Below are positions 12,598 through 23,870 of a DNA stretch of 64,000 bases, piece by piece. The translations under genes were made by a program, and so were the position numbers. Source of the stretch: Styela clava (lineage: Eukaryota > Chordata > Ascidiacea > Stolidobranchia > Styelidae); NCBI RefSeq assembly GCF_964204865.1, contig NC_135259.1:16812974-16876973 (forward strand), written 5' to 3'. The notes beneath the pieces are model-generated. The model searched no databases, was not told the DNA's origin, and was given only the letters and a program-made list of their open reading frames with translations. The number at the start of each line of letters is the position of its first letter. Position 1 is the first letter of the stretch.

Positions 12598-14089
12598 CGT
12601 TTTTCGTATCACTGAATGATATTTTTAAATTTAATTCTAAATTAATTTCTGATATTGCAATTTAATTTCCTGTCTGTTTATGAGTGAAGAAAAATAAACC
12701 CTATAGAATTGTCTGACTTATAGTTTAAAACATTCTGCCCAATATAATATTTATTTTTGTCTTTATAAATGCTTTTCTAATTTATTGTTTCTGATTTGAG
12801 ACCACAAAATTATACTTTTGCCGTCAACAGTATTGAAACGTACAGTGAAAATTAAAATTGAAAGCATAGGGAATCTTTTCAAATTTGAATTTTCCAATAG
12901 CATTGGTTAAAATTGAGTTAATTCAATCTAAAAAATGTAGAAATTATTTTTCGGAATTAGGTTAGGTATTTTAACATTTTAACAATGTGAGGCTCCTTAC
13001 TTCAAATTGAATTTTACACAAACAGTCATATATGGAAATTAGCTATACGTTGTGCTACGAACTGGTTTATTGTGCAATCTACATTTTATTTGATGATGCT
13101 TTTTATGTGATAAACGCTATGATGACATTCATTTAAAATGCCAATGAAAATCAAATTGTGTCCACCTACAAGGAATACTTGTCATAACTTTTATGGAGTG
13201 TCGAACTTTTGAACATTTATATTTATGCATCAAAGTCGATCCAAATTCTATGTGACGGGGTGAAATGATGTTAACTCTACTGAAATAAACCTATAAATAT
13301 AATCTATGTATAATTTTGTATTACTGTTTTCTGCAAATTTATGTGGGAGTTTTTATATTAACACCTCGAATATTTTTATAAAAGTTTTTAACCTTCGTAT
13401 GTGGTTATGAAATGTGATGAAAATCCCCGAAAGCTAATAGAATGTAGATGATAAGTTTTACGTTAAGAATTTCATCTACGTTCACATGCAATCAATAAAT
13501 TATCATGGAAATGTTTCTTCATTTTGCATTTTGAAATATACTGATGATTCGAAAAATAATTTGATCAATCATCCAGTTTTAATTAGTGTGATAAGTCTTT
13601 TTCGAACACTTTAATTTTGGGTTATTCAAACTATGAATAAATTTTGCAGTCATATTTACATTTGTGAAATTCTTTCATAATTAAAAATTAAAGTTTTTTT
13701 TGTCAAGACCAGGGCGAATGTGTAGCATGGAGGAATCATGTGCATGTGATATAAAAATTTAATACTGCTTTACCACAAAATGTAATTGAGCCAAGATGGC
13801 CCAGGATTTTCACATGTGCGACCTTCCCTGCTTAAAGATTAATGTGAACTGTTACTTATAATCGGAATTCCTAAATTTATGAATAACATCAATAACATTA
13901 TGACATACGTCATAATACATATATCATACATAATACACACAGTTCCACCGACACAAAATCTTAAAGGATAGATAAGCAAAAACGAAATCAATAGCGAAAG
14001 TAAAATTTCATGAATTGCTATTTAATAACCTGATAAATTTGCTACGAAAGAAATTTTAAGAGTTTCTTACAATTTTTTTTTTCATTAAG
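12598..14089. other. 3' flank and intergenic DNA after gene B
   Basis: AATAAA at 12693-12698 marks the likely 3' end of gene B. From about 12780 to 13790 the sequence aligns loosely with 35690-36860 (after gene F) and 59150-60050 (after gene K), so it is the family's common 3' flank. No gene was recognised. Confidence 0.5.
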
Positions 14090-14150
14090 TGAAATATTTT
14101 CGGTACATTCCCTAGCCGGAACTAGTGCAAGGATAGGATTGGATGATATA
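14090..14150 (+). pseudogene. Truncated exon 7 fragment
   Basis: After a pyrimidine run and AG, about 60 bp match the start of exon 7 (NEIF, then SLAGTSARIGLDDI). The match stops abruptly after the LDDI codons and is followed by unrelated DNA. The invariant Trp of WIGLDD is Arg here. It is an isolated fragment with no neighbouring exon 6. Confidence 0.7.
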
Positions 14151-16307
14151 CATTAGCAATAAAAGTTCATAAATCCCAGGAAATAAGCGAGTCAAAGTTA
14201 TACGGGACTTTTATTAACCTAGTGAAACAGTAAGGTCTGTGTGCATTAATACGTTCGTAACAGCATCGTAATATATTAGGATAAAAAATTATTAATTGAA
14301 CTTCGCAGTTTATCACACCGCGTTGGCCAAACTAAAAATATATATATTTAGTTTAATTTGAATTATTACTTTCCACTCAGAGATGTTTCCAATTTTGCAG
14401 GACAGAAGTCAGTTTAGTCTCATATATTCAACTTGGGCTTCTATACTCGCGTTGAAAAAATATATTCAGAAGCATCAATGATCCTGTAATTGAATTTTCG
14501 ATGCATGAATGACTAATGCAGTGGTGAAGTATGAAATACCATTGTATAATATGTAAATAAATCGCGGTTTTCCGTCGATATGCCATTGCTCCAAGGGGGC
14601 AAAGTGATGTTCTTTTTTTATAGACAACGTGAAGCTGATATTTGATATATAACTGTTTAACTAAACACAAAACTGAAAAAACGCAATGATCGATCTTTCT
14701 TGCGCGATACACAAATCAAATAGAAAGTAATATAAAATAGCGGAATATTAACAGTCTACTGATGAATTAATTTATCTTCCACATGCATATTCTCATATAT
14801 GCAAACTGACATCATATATGCAAAAATATTTATATGTCAGAGTACCCAATGTTATAGAACAGGTTGGTCTTTTTTAGTTTTTTTTAAATGAATAATACAA
14901 AAGCCTTCACCGTGTTGCTTTTTATTATACTTTTGGTTGCCTTTAGTATAAAAGATGGTATATTTAAATATAAATAAATTGGTCATCTATGACATTTGAA
15001 GCCAGTCGTAGAATTTGACATTGATTTCCTCCAATGGGTATGTGTACTCATTATCACCTGCAAATGTTTGCGTTTCAGACAAAAATCCATTTCTTTATTT
15101 TAATTATATTTTAACTTGGGGTTGGTACTTATGATCTTGTTTGTGCACACGTCTCCGAAGTAAACAAATCTTCAATGTTATTTACCGTAGTATGTTGGAT
15201 CACTATTTGAAGATTTCAAAAATTAAATTGCCAAATTTTATTTAAAATGAACTGATTTACGTCTCTGCGGGTGCGTGTTAAGTTTGATAGCAATGATCAA
15301 AAATATATGTTTATTTATTTAAGCTTCAAATCAAGATTGCAAATTGCCAACCCCTGAGCTATCACGTTGGTATAGTTGAACTGAATCACTGGCTTTTTCA
15401 GCTGGTGTAATGAAATGTCGCCTATTAGCATAATATTGGTACAACTAACATATTTTAGTTAAATATCGGGTCTCGTAGGACTATGTGGAAATTTGGGAAA
15501 TATTGCATAAATCAGCTTTCGAGTGAAACCAAGCGCATTTATGTACTGAAAATGTAAAATAGATCAGTGTATTAATCGTGGCAAAAAGATTTTTATTCCT
15601 CAAAACATCAATCTCACTTCACCATAACAAGACAAACAAAAACAACAGAAACAGCGACGACGACTAGAATTCAACAAATTGATCGATCGGCACAGATCCG
15701 ACTAAGCTGTGGAGTGTACAGGAATGAATGAATCCACGAAAAATAAAATTGAGAATAATAAATAGTTGCAGGATGTATGCTATACTCAACAATGTAAATT
15801 GAGCTGTATTCAAATATTTGGCAATGTACTGCATAATGAAATGCTGTTCGGAATCTAAATATAGATTTAGATTGTATAAACCAAATAGACATTCATTTAA
15901 ATATTGAGTCACTATTTATTTTTCACTGCTACGCTAGGTTCATCGGAATTACCAATGCAATAGTTGACTTTTGAATATTGCGTCATATCATTTGTCACTT
16001 TCTCTCATATTACACTGTTATTATAAACCAGTGATATTGCTTCCCACTCCTTATGTATATCTGATTAGGCTTGTTGGAGATATGAAGTAATAATTTAAAT
16101 TGAATGGCGTAGTTCACCATATAGACTACCTGGTCCACCTACATATTTTCCTTATTAACCAAGAAACTTTTTCATAATATTTATTGTGTCTGCGGTTATA
16201 TTGTTTTATTATATGTGGTTTCGGTATAGGTATAGGTGACGAATGTGTATTTGCCTCCCTTTTTTCGTGTAGAGCTGACTTATTCTTCAGAGTTGCTTCT
16301 AATTCTC
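14151..16307. other. Intergenic DNA before gene C, no gene seen
   Basis: No family exon was found on either strand. Short open frames (for example near 14428-14712 and 15664-15912) have no recognisable protein features. From about 15900 the sequence becomes the plus-side upstream block shared by the other plus genes. A minus-side partner gene, present in most spacers, is absent here. Confidence 0.45.
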
Positions 16308-16374
16308 TGTAAAATGGTGATCGGCACCATGTCTTTGTGTATTTGAGAAGCAGAACATTCCATAAAGCTAAAAG

Positions 16375-18939
16375 ATGGAAATTGAATGTTATGCAAATGT
16401 TGAAAATATTTATGAAACCGCTCAGACTGCTTCGAGACCACCTTCAATTCCAGAACAAGGTTTGTGTTTCGTTTTGGTAACTTAAATTCTAATTTGTAAT
16501 ATAATGAGAGAAAATGAAAAATATTCAAATGTCATTTTCCTTATGAAATAAGGTATTTCACAGCAATGCCGTGACAAATTTTAATTGCCCTATTTTTACG
16601 TATAATAAAAAATGAGTAATTTTTTTTACCTCATGAAATATATATTTTTTTAAAACCCTTTCGTCCACGTTTTCTTTTCCACAGACAACAATAAAGCTAC
16701 GAACAAGAAAACTATCTTTGTTGTCACAGTATCTTTTGAAATATACTTCATTGTGTCTGTTGCTGCTTTTGTCCTCCTGATTACGCAAGTTCGTTAGTAC
16801 TGGGAATTTAATTAAGTCTTATGTTTTATATAATGAAATCAAATAAAAATATGCGTATTGTACAAAAGTTTGTTTGTTTTCTACTTCAGTAATAATCGCT
16901 TCATTTGAAATAGTCAAATTTATTTTAAGCTCCAGAACAAGATGGAACATATAACAGAAAAATTGAACAAAATGAGTGAGATTGATTCATCTCTCGCCAG
17001 CAATATAAACGACACCCAGAAACGTATGATATATATATATTTCAGTCGAAACATGCCGATTGTATATTAAAATAAATTATTTATATAAAAACAAGTGGAA
17101 ACTTTTGAACAATTGACAACGCAGTTTAATTCTTCCCTCGCAAAGATTTCAAATAAAACACAAAAAAGTAACTCAATATTATTAGTATGTTAATAACTAT
17201 GCATCGCTTTTGGAAATATTGAAAACGACAATCGAAAATCTAATTTATTTTCCGCATGCATTACTTGTATTTTAGGTTGTCAAAAACTTTCATATTCTGG
17301 GGACTGTTTCAGTTTAGTTCCGACAAATTTTTGTTAACGTCTTCATAACGCTCTCTCAATGTTATTTTTTGTTCATAGCCTACAAATTATTGCTACGTAA
17401 TTTAGTCTATCCCTTCCCCATGGTTTCTGATAATCTGTTGTTGCATCCATTTTCTGCAACCTAATCCGTGAAGATTGATAACTAAATTACTGGAGACTTA
17501 TTTTTGTTCCCATGAGTGCACCAAGAAAGTTAGCTAGAGCAGAGCCTTTAAAAAGAAAAGGATTGTCAACTATTTTTTATTGAAGTTGGATCAACCGCTG
17601 TGTGTCTTGAATGCCGAAAAAGCGTTGCCGTTTAAAAATAATAAAATATAATTTAAATCTTAGTGCGTGAGATCAAAAATTTGATTAGTCACTTGATTTT
17701 ATGTTTTCTAAAAAATTTCCAGCTTCTCCAAGTATAAAAATTAAGAATGAAGTGAGACAACTTGACTCCAAAATACTCACTGGAGATAACGAATTGGTGA
17801 GGTTAAGCAACAGGGACCAAATAAGTGCCTATAATTCTTTTTTCATCAATTCCAAATGCATATGAATATTATTTTTGTAATATAAACTTAAATAAAAAGA
17901 AATATTGTTGTTTATGTTGCATCTTGTTATACAGTAACAGGTACACAAAACAATATTTCAGGTTTATTTATAATTTAGTTTGATTCACAGAAAGCAAACT
18001 TGACTGAAGCAAATTTGAGGATAAACAAAATGTTTTCGATATCAGGATGGTTCAGAGCAAGCAATAATCTCATTTACAAACGATTCACTGATTCTGTCAA
18101 CTACGCGACTGCAAAGGCTCAATGTGAAGGAATGGGAGCTCGTTTGGTTTCGACTGGAATTAGGAACAACAAAGTGAAAAGGTAGGTTAGTAATTTGTGT
18201 TAGGTAAGTCTAAACTCTATTTGTCGTGTACTTTTATTTAAATTTATCAGTATCTATAGGTTATTACAGTACAAAATAAATATATTTTTAGATGTTGCTG
18301 TTATTGTCGTAAAAGCCACTACGTACTTACTTTCTCTATTACTTAATAAATATTTCAAAATATTTCTCGTCAATATAGAAAGTATTTACCAGAAACTCAT
18401 TTTAAATTTGTTCACAATTTTTTTGAAATTTGATAGCTCGTTGTCTCACTACAAATTTCGCACATATTGAAACGAAACAGCGTAAGTATCCTCTTATTAA
18501 CTTTGGCGAGATGAAAAAACGCTTACGTTGACACAAGTCAAAAATAATCATTCATGAATTAAAGATAAAACGTACCAATAAATTTTAACCTTTTTCATTT
18601 CTACATGTGAACTCTAATATACGAACAGAATTTGGATACAAAAATAGCTCTAAGTGTCCGTAATTAACAATTCTGCATTATCTTAGTGAAATATTCACGA
18701 AACATTACCTAACCGGAGCGTATGCATGGATAGGACTGAACGACATCAGCAATGAAGGAATTTGGGTTTGGTCGGACGTAGTAAATGTATCGCCAAGCAA
18801 GATATGGGCACCGGCGGAACCAACCGGAGGCTTAAACGAAGACTGCGCACATATGATATTATTGAATTCCAAACTTGATGTTTACGATGGTGGCTGTACT
18901 GGTCCCCATCGATTTGTTTGCGAAAGTGACTCTGCATGA
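16375..18939 (+). CDS. Gene C: type II membrane C-type lectin-like receptor
   Basis: Exons 16375-16459, 16685-16788, 16930-17023, probably 17096-17167, 17723-17796, 17991-18181 and 18687-18939 give 873 bp, 290 residues. The tail (CYANVENIYETAQTAS) lacks two residues between the motifs. Exon 2 is 3 bp longer than usual. Neck exon 4 has lost the normal acceptor (AAA for AAG) but an AG six bases in keeps the frame; without it the protein is 266 residues. Exon 5 is 15 bp short, in frame. The CTLD has four cysteines but EPTGGLNEDC and YDGGC instead of EPN and NDxxC, so classical sugar binding is doubtful. The upstream box is tgtaaaa (16308-16314), a weaker TATA than in its relatives. Confidence 0.78.
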
Positions 18940-20149
18940 TTCCGCTATTCTAAGATATTGTTTGATTTAATTTTAAGATATTGTTCAATATTTCTATTCA
19001 AATTATTGTCTGTTTAAGAATATGGAAAACTTAACGCAAAAGATTGGATGTGAATTTTGGTTTAATTTTTCTAATGCTCTTTCTATTTTTTATTTATTTT
19101 ATATTTGTTCTTCAAAGCTTTTCATTTCCGATTTTTTGACCATTTTATCTTACTTTCATTCTTTTCAATATCGATAGTCAAAATCCAAATTTTTCATTGC
19201 ATTCTGGAAGAATTTAGTTTTAGTACAGTGCAACTATGAGTGAAATGAACCTCCAACCTATTTTTCTGAAGTATCTCGTATGTTTTAACATTCTAGAAAA
19301 TATTTCAATATTGGCGAATGGTTATAAAGTTTTGCTCCTGATAATCAAAAATGATTGTATGTATTTAGCATACACGTTCAACCTGCATTTAGGTGCCTGC
19401 AACTTTTTCAACCTGCATTAATGCGCTTCAAAAAGTGGCAGACGAACCTGAAATTTCTACAATGCTACTTGAATATCCTATTTATCAAATAAAGAGATAT
19501 TATTTATCATTGCTATAAAATTTATTTTCAAGACTGTAAATCACGGGTAATTTAACAATTTATCAGTTGGAAATCTTTGATCAGAGATTAAAGAAACTAT
19601 GATAAATTACATTGAAGATATGTTTACTTCAAAGACTTAATATATAAGATCCAACCCCAGGTTAGGTGCTGAAACAAATGTTTAAGGTCATTGATACACA
19701 ATTGGCGCGTTTTAATTGGAATTGCAATAGGTTGAGTTTTCGAGGGACATGTTTATTTTTTACAAGCGATGCATCGTTTAAAGTTGGTTGCGTTTTTGAG
19801 TGACATGTTTATTTTTATTTTTTACAAGCGATACATCGTTTGAAGTTGAACAATTATTGAGAAAAGTTCTTATTGTTTGAAATTTATGAAAAGAAGGAAT
19901 TAAATTTCGTTGTTGTAGCATTTCTATTTTTTCGATTTGTTCTTAAATTGAGAAAACATTAATTGGTATTAATCTGCAATTTATAGAATTTGATTTGGAT
20001 GTCTTTTTTGCAAGCATTGCTCAGTTTAATTTACTTCATTGTTTCATTTAAAATCTTTGCAAAACGAAAATATAATTCTGTTGTCAGTTTCTCAATGATT
20101 TTACCAAAAAAAAAAAAAGTGTGAATGTTATATCACACGATTGATTTTT
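18940..20149. other. Intergenic DNA after gene C, no gene seen
   Basis: AT-rich DNA with a small imperfect direct repeat near 19733-19850 (two copies of a 'gagtgacatgtttattttt..tacaagcgat.catcgttt' segment). No exons and no transposon ends were recognised. The junction to the minus pseudogene L falls near 20.1 kb. Confidence 0.4.
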
Positions 20150-21099
20150 CCACAATTTTTATCGTCGTTTATAATGCTGGCAAGAGCTGATTTAATATTT
20201 TTTACTTTTCCCAGTTTTTCTCTCATAAGTTTTATCTCGTTCTGAAACCTAAAATAATTTTGAAAATTGCAAATACCGTAAATGAATAACAATAATTGAA
20301 AACAAACAGCCTATTATATCATATAAAAGATTGGGCAATATAGTGCATAAGGTTAATTTAATCGCAGAAAAGATAAATATATAAAATAAACGATATTAAT
20401 ACTAACTTTTATAATCAGAATAAATGCAGGTACAGACACTAAGAAGCAGATTTTCATTGATATCGCGAGAACAAACAAAGTTTTCATGTTTAGCTTTATT
20501 TGTTGTCTATGAAAAGAGAATATTTGTAAGACGTCAATAAACATGTCGTACAAGAAATTACATAGAATATTACTCGTGTCATACTTGGCGTGTATGAAGT
20601 ATTTCAATTTTTTTGGGGTTTTGCTCAAAAATTACTCAAAAAAATATGAATTTTTTTGGGGGTGAGGCGGAGCCTAAATGCATGGTCGTACTGGCTAGAA
20701 ATCTTACTCAAGTAAAACAGGTGGTTTTAGCTGGCGAACCAAAGCAGTTGAGACCTGTTATCATGTCTGCTGCTGCTTGGGAATACGAGCTTGGAAATTC
20801 ATACCTTGAACGACTCATGGAATCATAATCCATATTTTTACCCGAACAGAAGTCTTACCACTTTGATTTCTTTTTAAATACAATGTAGGACAAATGCTGT
20901 GTGCCCATTTGTGTTTACATGTCATATCTAGATTTTCCTTTGCAATTTATCAAATGAAATTTTGCGTAAATCAAAGAAATCACAAACTTTGTTTAGGAAT
21001 CGTATATATCCTAAAGCAGTCTGAGTGGTTTCATATCTATTTTGACTTTGACAGTGGTTTCATTCTGTTTTGATTTTGAAAATTTGCATGAGATTCCAT
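20150..21099 (-). pseudogene. Pseudogene L: exons 1-3 only of a lectin receptor
   Basis: Reading leftward, exon 1 (20988-21099) has an internal duplication with a stop soon after the tail begins; exon 2 (20407-20506) has small indels near its start that bring in a stop, though the transmembrane codons are still readable (TLFVLAIS, FLVSVPAFILII); exon 3 (about 20150-20246) is decayed. Neck exon 5 and the CTLD exons are missing altogether. Intron 1 contains a helicase-like fragment on the opposite strand. It faces gene D across a 2.7-kb spacer. Confidence 0.75.
20664..20828 (+). pseudogene. Fragment of a MOV10/UPF1-type RNA helicase
   Basis: An open stretch encodes EAEPKCMVVLARN, then QVVLAGEPKQLRPVI, then a GNSYLERLM end. 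This matches the segment from just after motif II through motif III of superfamily 1 helicases of the MOV10 group (family pattern: glutamate-proline after the DEAG box, LAGDPxQLGPVI, then SLLERL). Asp of the DPxQ signature is Glu here. There is no start, no Walker A and no remaining domain, so it is a gene fragment. It lies within intron 1 of pseudogene L, antisense to it; a shorter, more decayed copy is in intron 1 of gene I. Confidence 0.65.
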
Positions 21100-22018
21100 C
21101 TCAATAGTAAAGCTTTATAAAATGTCCTACTCCTCAAATGCGAAGTCTTGGTGCCAATAACCGTTTTATAGAGACTTAGCAGCTAACATTAAATAATCAG
21201 CTAACAGTTCACGTCGTATTATATTTCTCAACGTAATATTCCGTTTTAATATTATCAGTGGGTGGCAAAACCCTAATGGCACAAAAGAATATTTGCCCTT
21301 GGTTATATAGCCATGCAAATGTCAACTTACACCATCTATTTTTAATTTATACCTTCAGATGAATTCTCTCTCGATTATGTAAATACCAGATAAATAACAC
21401 AACATCGAAGGTGGGCCTGAAAAGAACAGAACCAGTGACAGAATATGTGACGTATTATTTCCTTAATGTTTAAATGAATACGGGTTTTAAAATAACATTG
21501 CCTTATTAATTTTGTGATTACAACTACGAATGCATAGCGGTTTAGCATATATTTTTCACATCATATTTTTATGATTATTTTATGCAATCATTATTAAAGA
21601 CTGTATGTGGGTTGACAATGTGACGCACTTGTTATGCGAACCTCGATTGCTTCAATATACGCCAATCACCGTTCAATCACGTCGGTCATATTTTGGTCAC
21701 TTCTTCTACTAGAGTCAGAGCAAGCAAATAATGAATATTTTTTATTCTATTCTCTCCATGAGTGGTATACTGCTATACTATACTATACTTTTGATTTACA
21801 TGGTTATTTAGGATCATCGAATCTATTGAAATAACCTCAAGATCCATTGCTATTTAGATCAATACAATCTCGTAGGCAAGTTGAAAATACAAAAAACTAC
21901 TCGACGCTTTCCCTTTTATGACTTTGTGAGAGAGAGTCTATTACTCCTACACTCCAGTTCATGGTATTTCTATGAAATATATTAGTAGACCTGTAAACTG
22001 CCTGTAGTCAGTAAAACA

Positions 22019-22445
22019 CAGGCTTGTCTATGGGACCTATTTTTATGTCTCATTCCCATCCCATCCCATGGGATTCCCATTGGAATACAATTCAATAAAA
22101 ATTGTTGAATTTAGTTTTAGCGTCTACTAAATAGAACTACATGTACGAAGAGACATGCAAAACAACAAAAATTACGGCCTTATGTAACTTTATATTCATA
22201 ACTATTATACATGTGTCCATCAGCCCCTTTCACGAAGTATATTGTTGATGCCCCATTTATTCTGCTCTTTTTACCTAACAAGAGAGCTATGCTCAAATAT
22301 TAAGACACGAAGTTTATAACGAAATGTTCTACCTTCATTTCCATGAAATTCATACGGTTTTCGTGTCCCACGTGTTGCATGGAAAATACAAATGTGTTCT
22401 GTCCCATCCCATCCCATGGGAATCCCATTCCCATGAACAAGCCTG
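22019..22445. mobile_element. 427-bp hAT-like MITE with perfect target duplication
   Basis: The ends are CAGGCTTGTCTATGGG and, reversed, CAGGCTTGTTCATGGG. Both flanks read gtaaaaca (22011-22018 and 22446-22453), an exact 8-bp duplication. Tandem 'cccatccc' repeats lie just inside each end. The homologous position in the E/F spacer, reversed at about 32213-32232, carries only one copy of a gtaatac-like target and no insert, which confirms the boundaries. No coding capacity. Confidence 0.9.
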
Positions 22446-22919
22446 GTAAAACATGTTGTTATAAACTATAACAAATACAATCTTCCAAAATTTTTTAGCT
22501 AAAAAAATTATGCTTGTGTTGTGGCGAAATTATACCTAAATTATGAATACATTACTATCACACTATGGTCTTTATGACATAATCATTAATTAGGTTGTAA
22601 AATATCATATTCCACGAACATTTTATTTACATGGAAGTACGGCTTTGATATAATTTATTTGGAGGAAAAGACAAAATGAAAATAATTAAAGATATCAAAC
22701 TGTTTGCCACTTCGTCTGAAAACATCGGGAATGGGTATATCAAGAATTGATAACTAATTATTAATTTGAATTAACAGTCGGAGTTGTATAGGACTAAATA
22801 GCAATCTGGCAGAAGTTGATTTTAATAATTTTAATAATCTTAAATAACTTGGTATCTCGGAAATTTTCAATGATCTTACTAGCAGGAGAGTGAAATTCAA
22901 AAAATATTTTCTTGCTGTG

Positions 22920-23705
22920 ACCTAACCAATATGATTGACGTGTATTGAAGTAATTAGGTTTTTCAAATCAAGTACGTCACGTAGTAAATTCGTACAGGTC
23001 TAAATATAGATATATTTTAATGTTAGATATAAATTTAAAAAAATATTCTATACTTATTTATATTATGATATTCTTAAGGCAAGCCTTTCGAGTATCAAGG
23101 AAGTAATGTGTCACATATTCGGTAACTAGTTTTTATGGCTTACGCAAAATAGTTGTTTCGTCTCCCATGCACTTTTGACGCATTGATAACATGGATTTAC
23201 AGAATCATTAATGTACCTTAAGCTATAACTCAAAACAGTTAAAGGTTTCAGTTAGTCTGACATAGGCACAACCAAATAAATAAGACTATATATTGTTTCA
23301 AGTCATTATTATGGTTTTGTCTCCCACTGATAATAATACCAAATCACTCAGTCAATCCGTATAGGTCTAAATGTAAATATATTATGATGCGGAATATAAT
23401 GTAAGAAATCCCATTTTTTTTCTCATTTTTATCATGATATTATTAAAGCAAGCATTGGCCATTTAAAACATGTGTTAGCTTGAGTATCAAGAATGTAATG
23501 TGTCACATATTCGATAACTAGTTTTCATGGCTTATCGCAAAATAGTTGTTTCGTCTCCCACCTTTGACGCATTTGATAATATGGTTGCACAGAATTATTA
23601 TTGTACCTTGAGCCATAATTTAAAAACAATTAAAGGTTGCAGGTAGTTTGACATATGCACGGCCCTACAACAAAAAATATTGTACAATGTCATTATAATG
23701 GTTTC
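22920..23705. repeat. Tandem duplication of the upstream block of gene D
   Basis: Two copies of a segment about 392 bp apart: the 'gtcacatattcg..aactagtttt.atggctta' stretch begins near 23110 and again near 23502, each followed by 'aaaatagttgtttcgtctccca', a Gly-rich-free AT stretch and 'gtctcccactgataata'. Single copies occur upstream of K (about 56290-56530) and reversed upstream of A, E and H. Gene D therefore has a doubled version of the putative control block. Confidence 0.7.
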
Positions 23706-23803
23706 GTCTCCCACTGATAATAAAACCAAATACCATTTTGTCGCGTGATTCGTCTTAATGTTTCTGTGTTCAGCTGACTAATTCTAATGTGATGTTGTAC
23801 CCC

Positions 23804-23810
23804 TATAAAA
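23804..23810 (+). promoter_or_regulatory. TATA box of gene D
   Basis: TATAAAA followed by tggttatcag, a variant of the conserved initiator-like segment, 60 bp before the start codon. Confidence 0.55.
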
Positions 23811-23870
23811 TGGTTATCAGAAGCAAGACTTTGATCAGATAGGAGGAAGATCACAACATATAGCGTTGAC

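Larger units (their letters stand above)
21100..23870. promoter_or_regulatory. Divergent spacer between pseudogene L and gene D
   Basis: The minus side has a TATA-like box near 21155-21163 followed by a ggtgccaataacc (reverse GGTTATTGGCACC) element. The plus side has TATAAAA at 23804-23810. The spacer is enlarged by a 427-bp transposon (22019-22445) and a tandem duplication of the upstream block (about 22920-23705). A segment at 22620-22800 is shared with the E/F spacer (31860-32100, reversed) and the J/K spacer (55840-56000). Confidence 0.55.

Noticed and set aside
21765-21800. Tandem tactata units
   Set aside because: A very short simple repeat without evident role.
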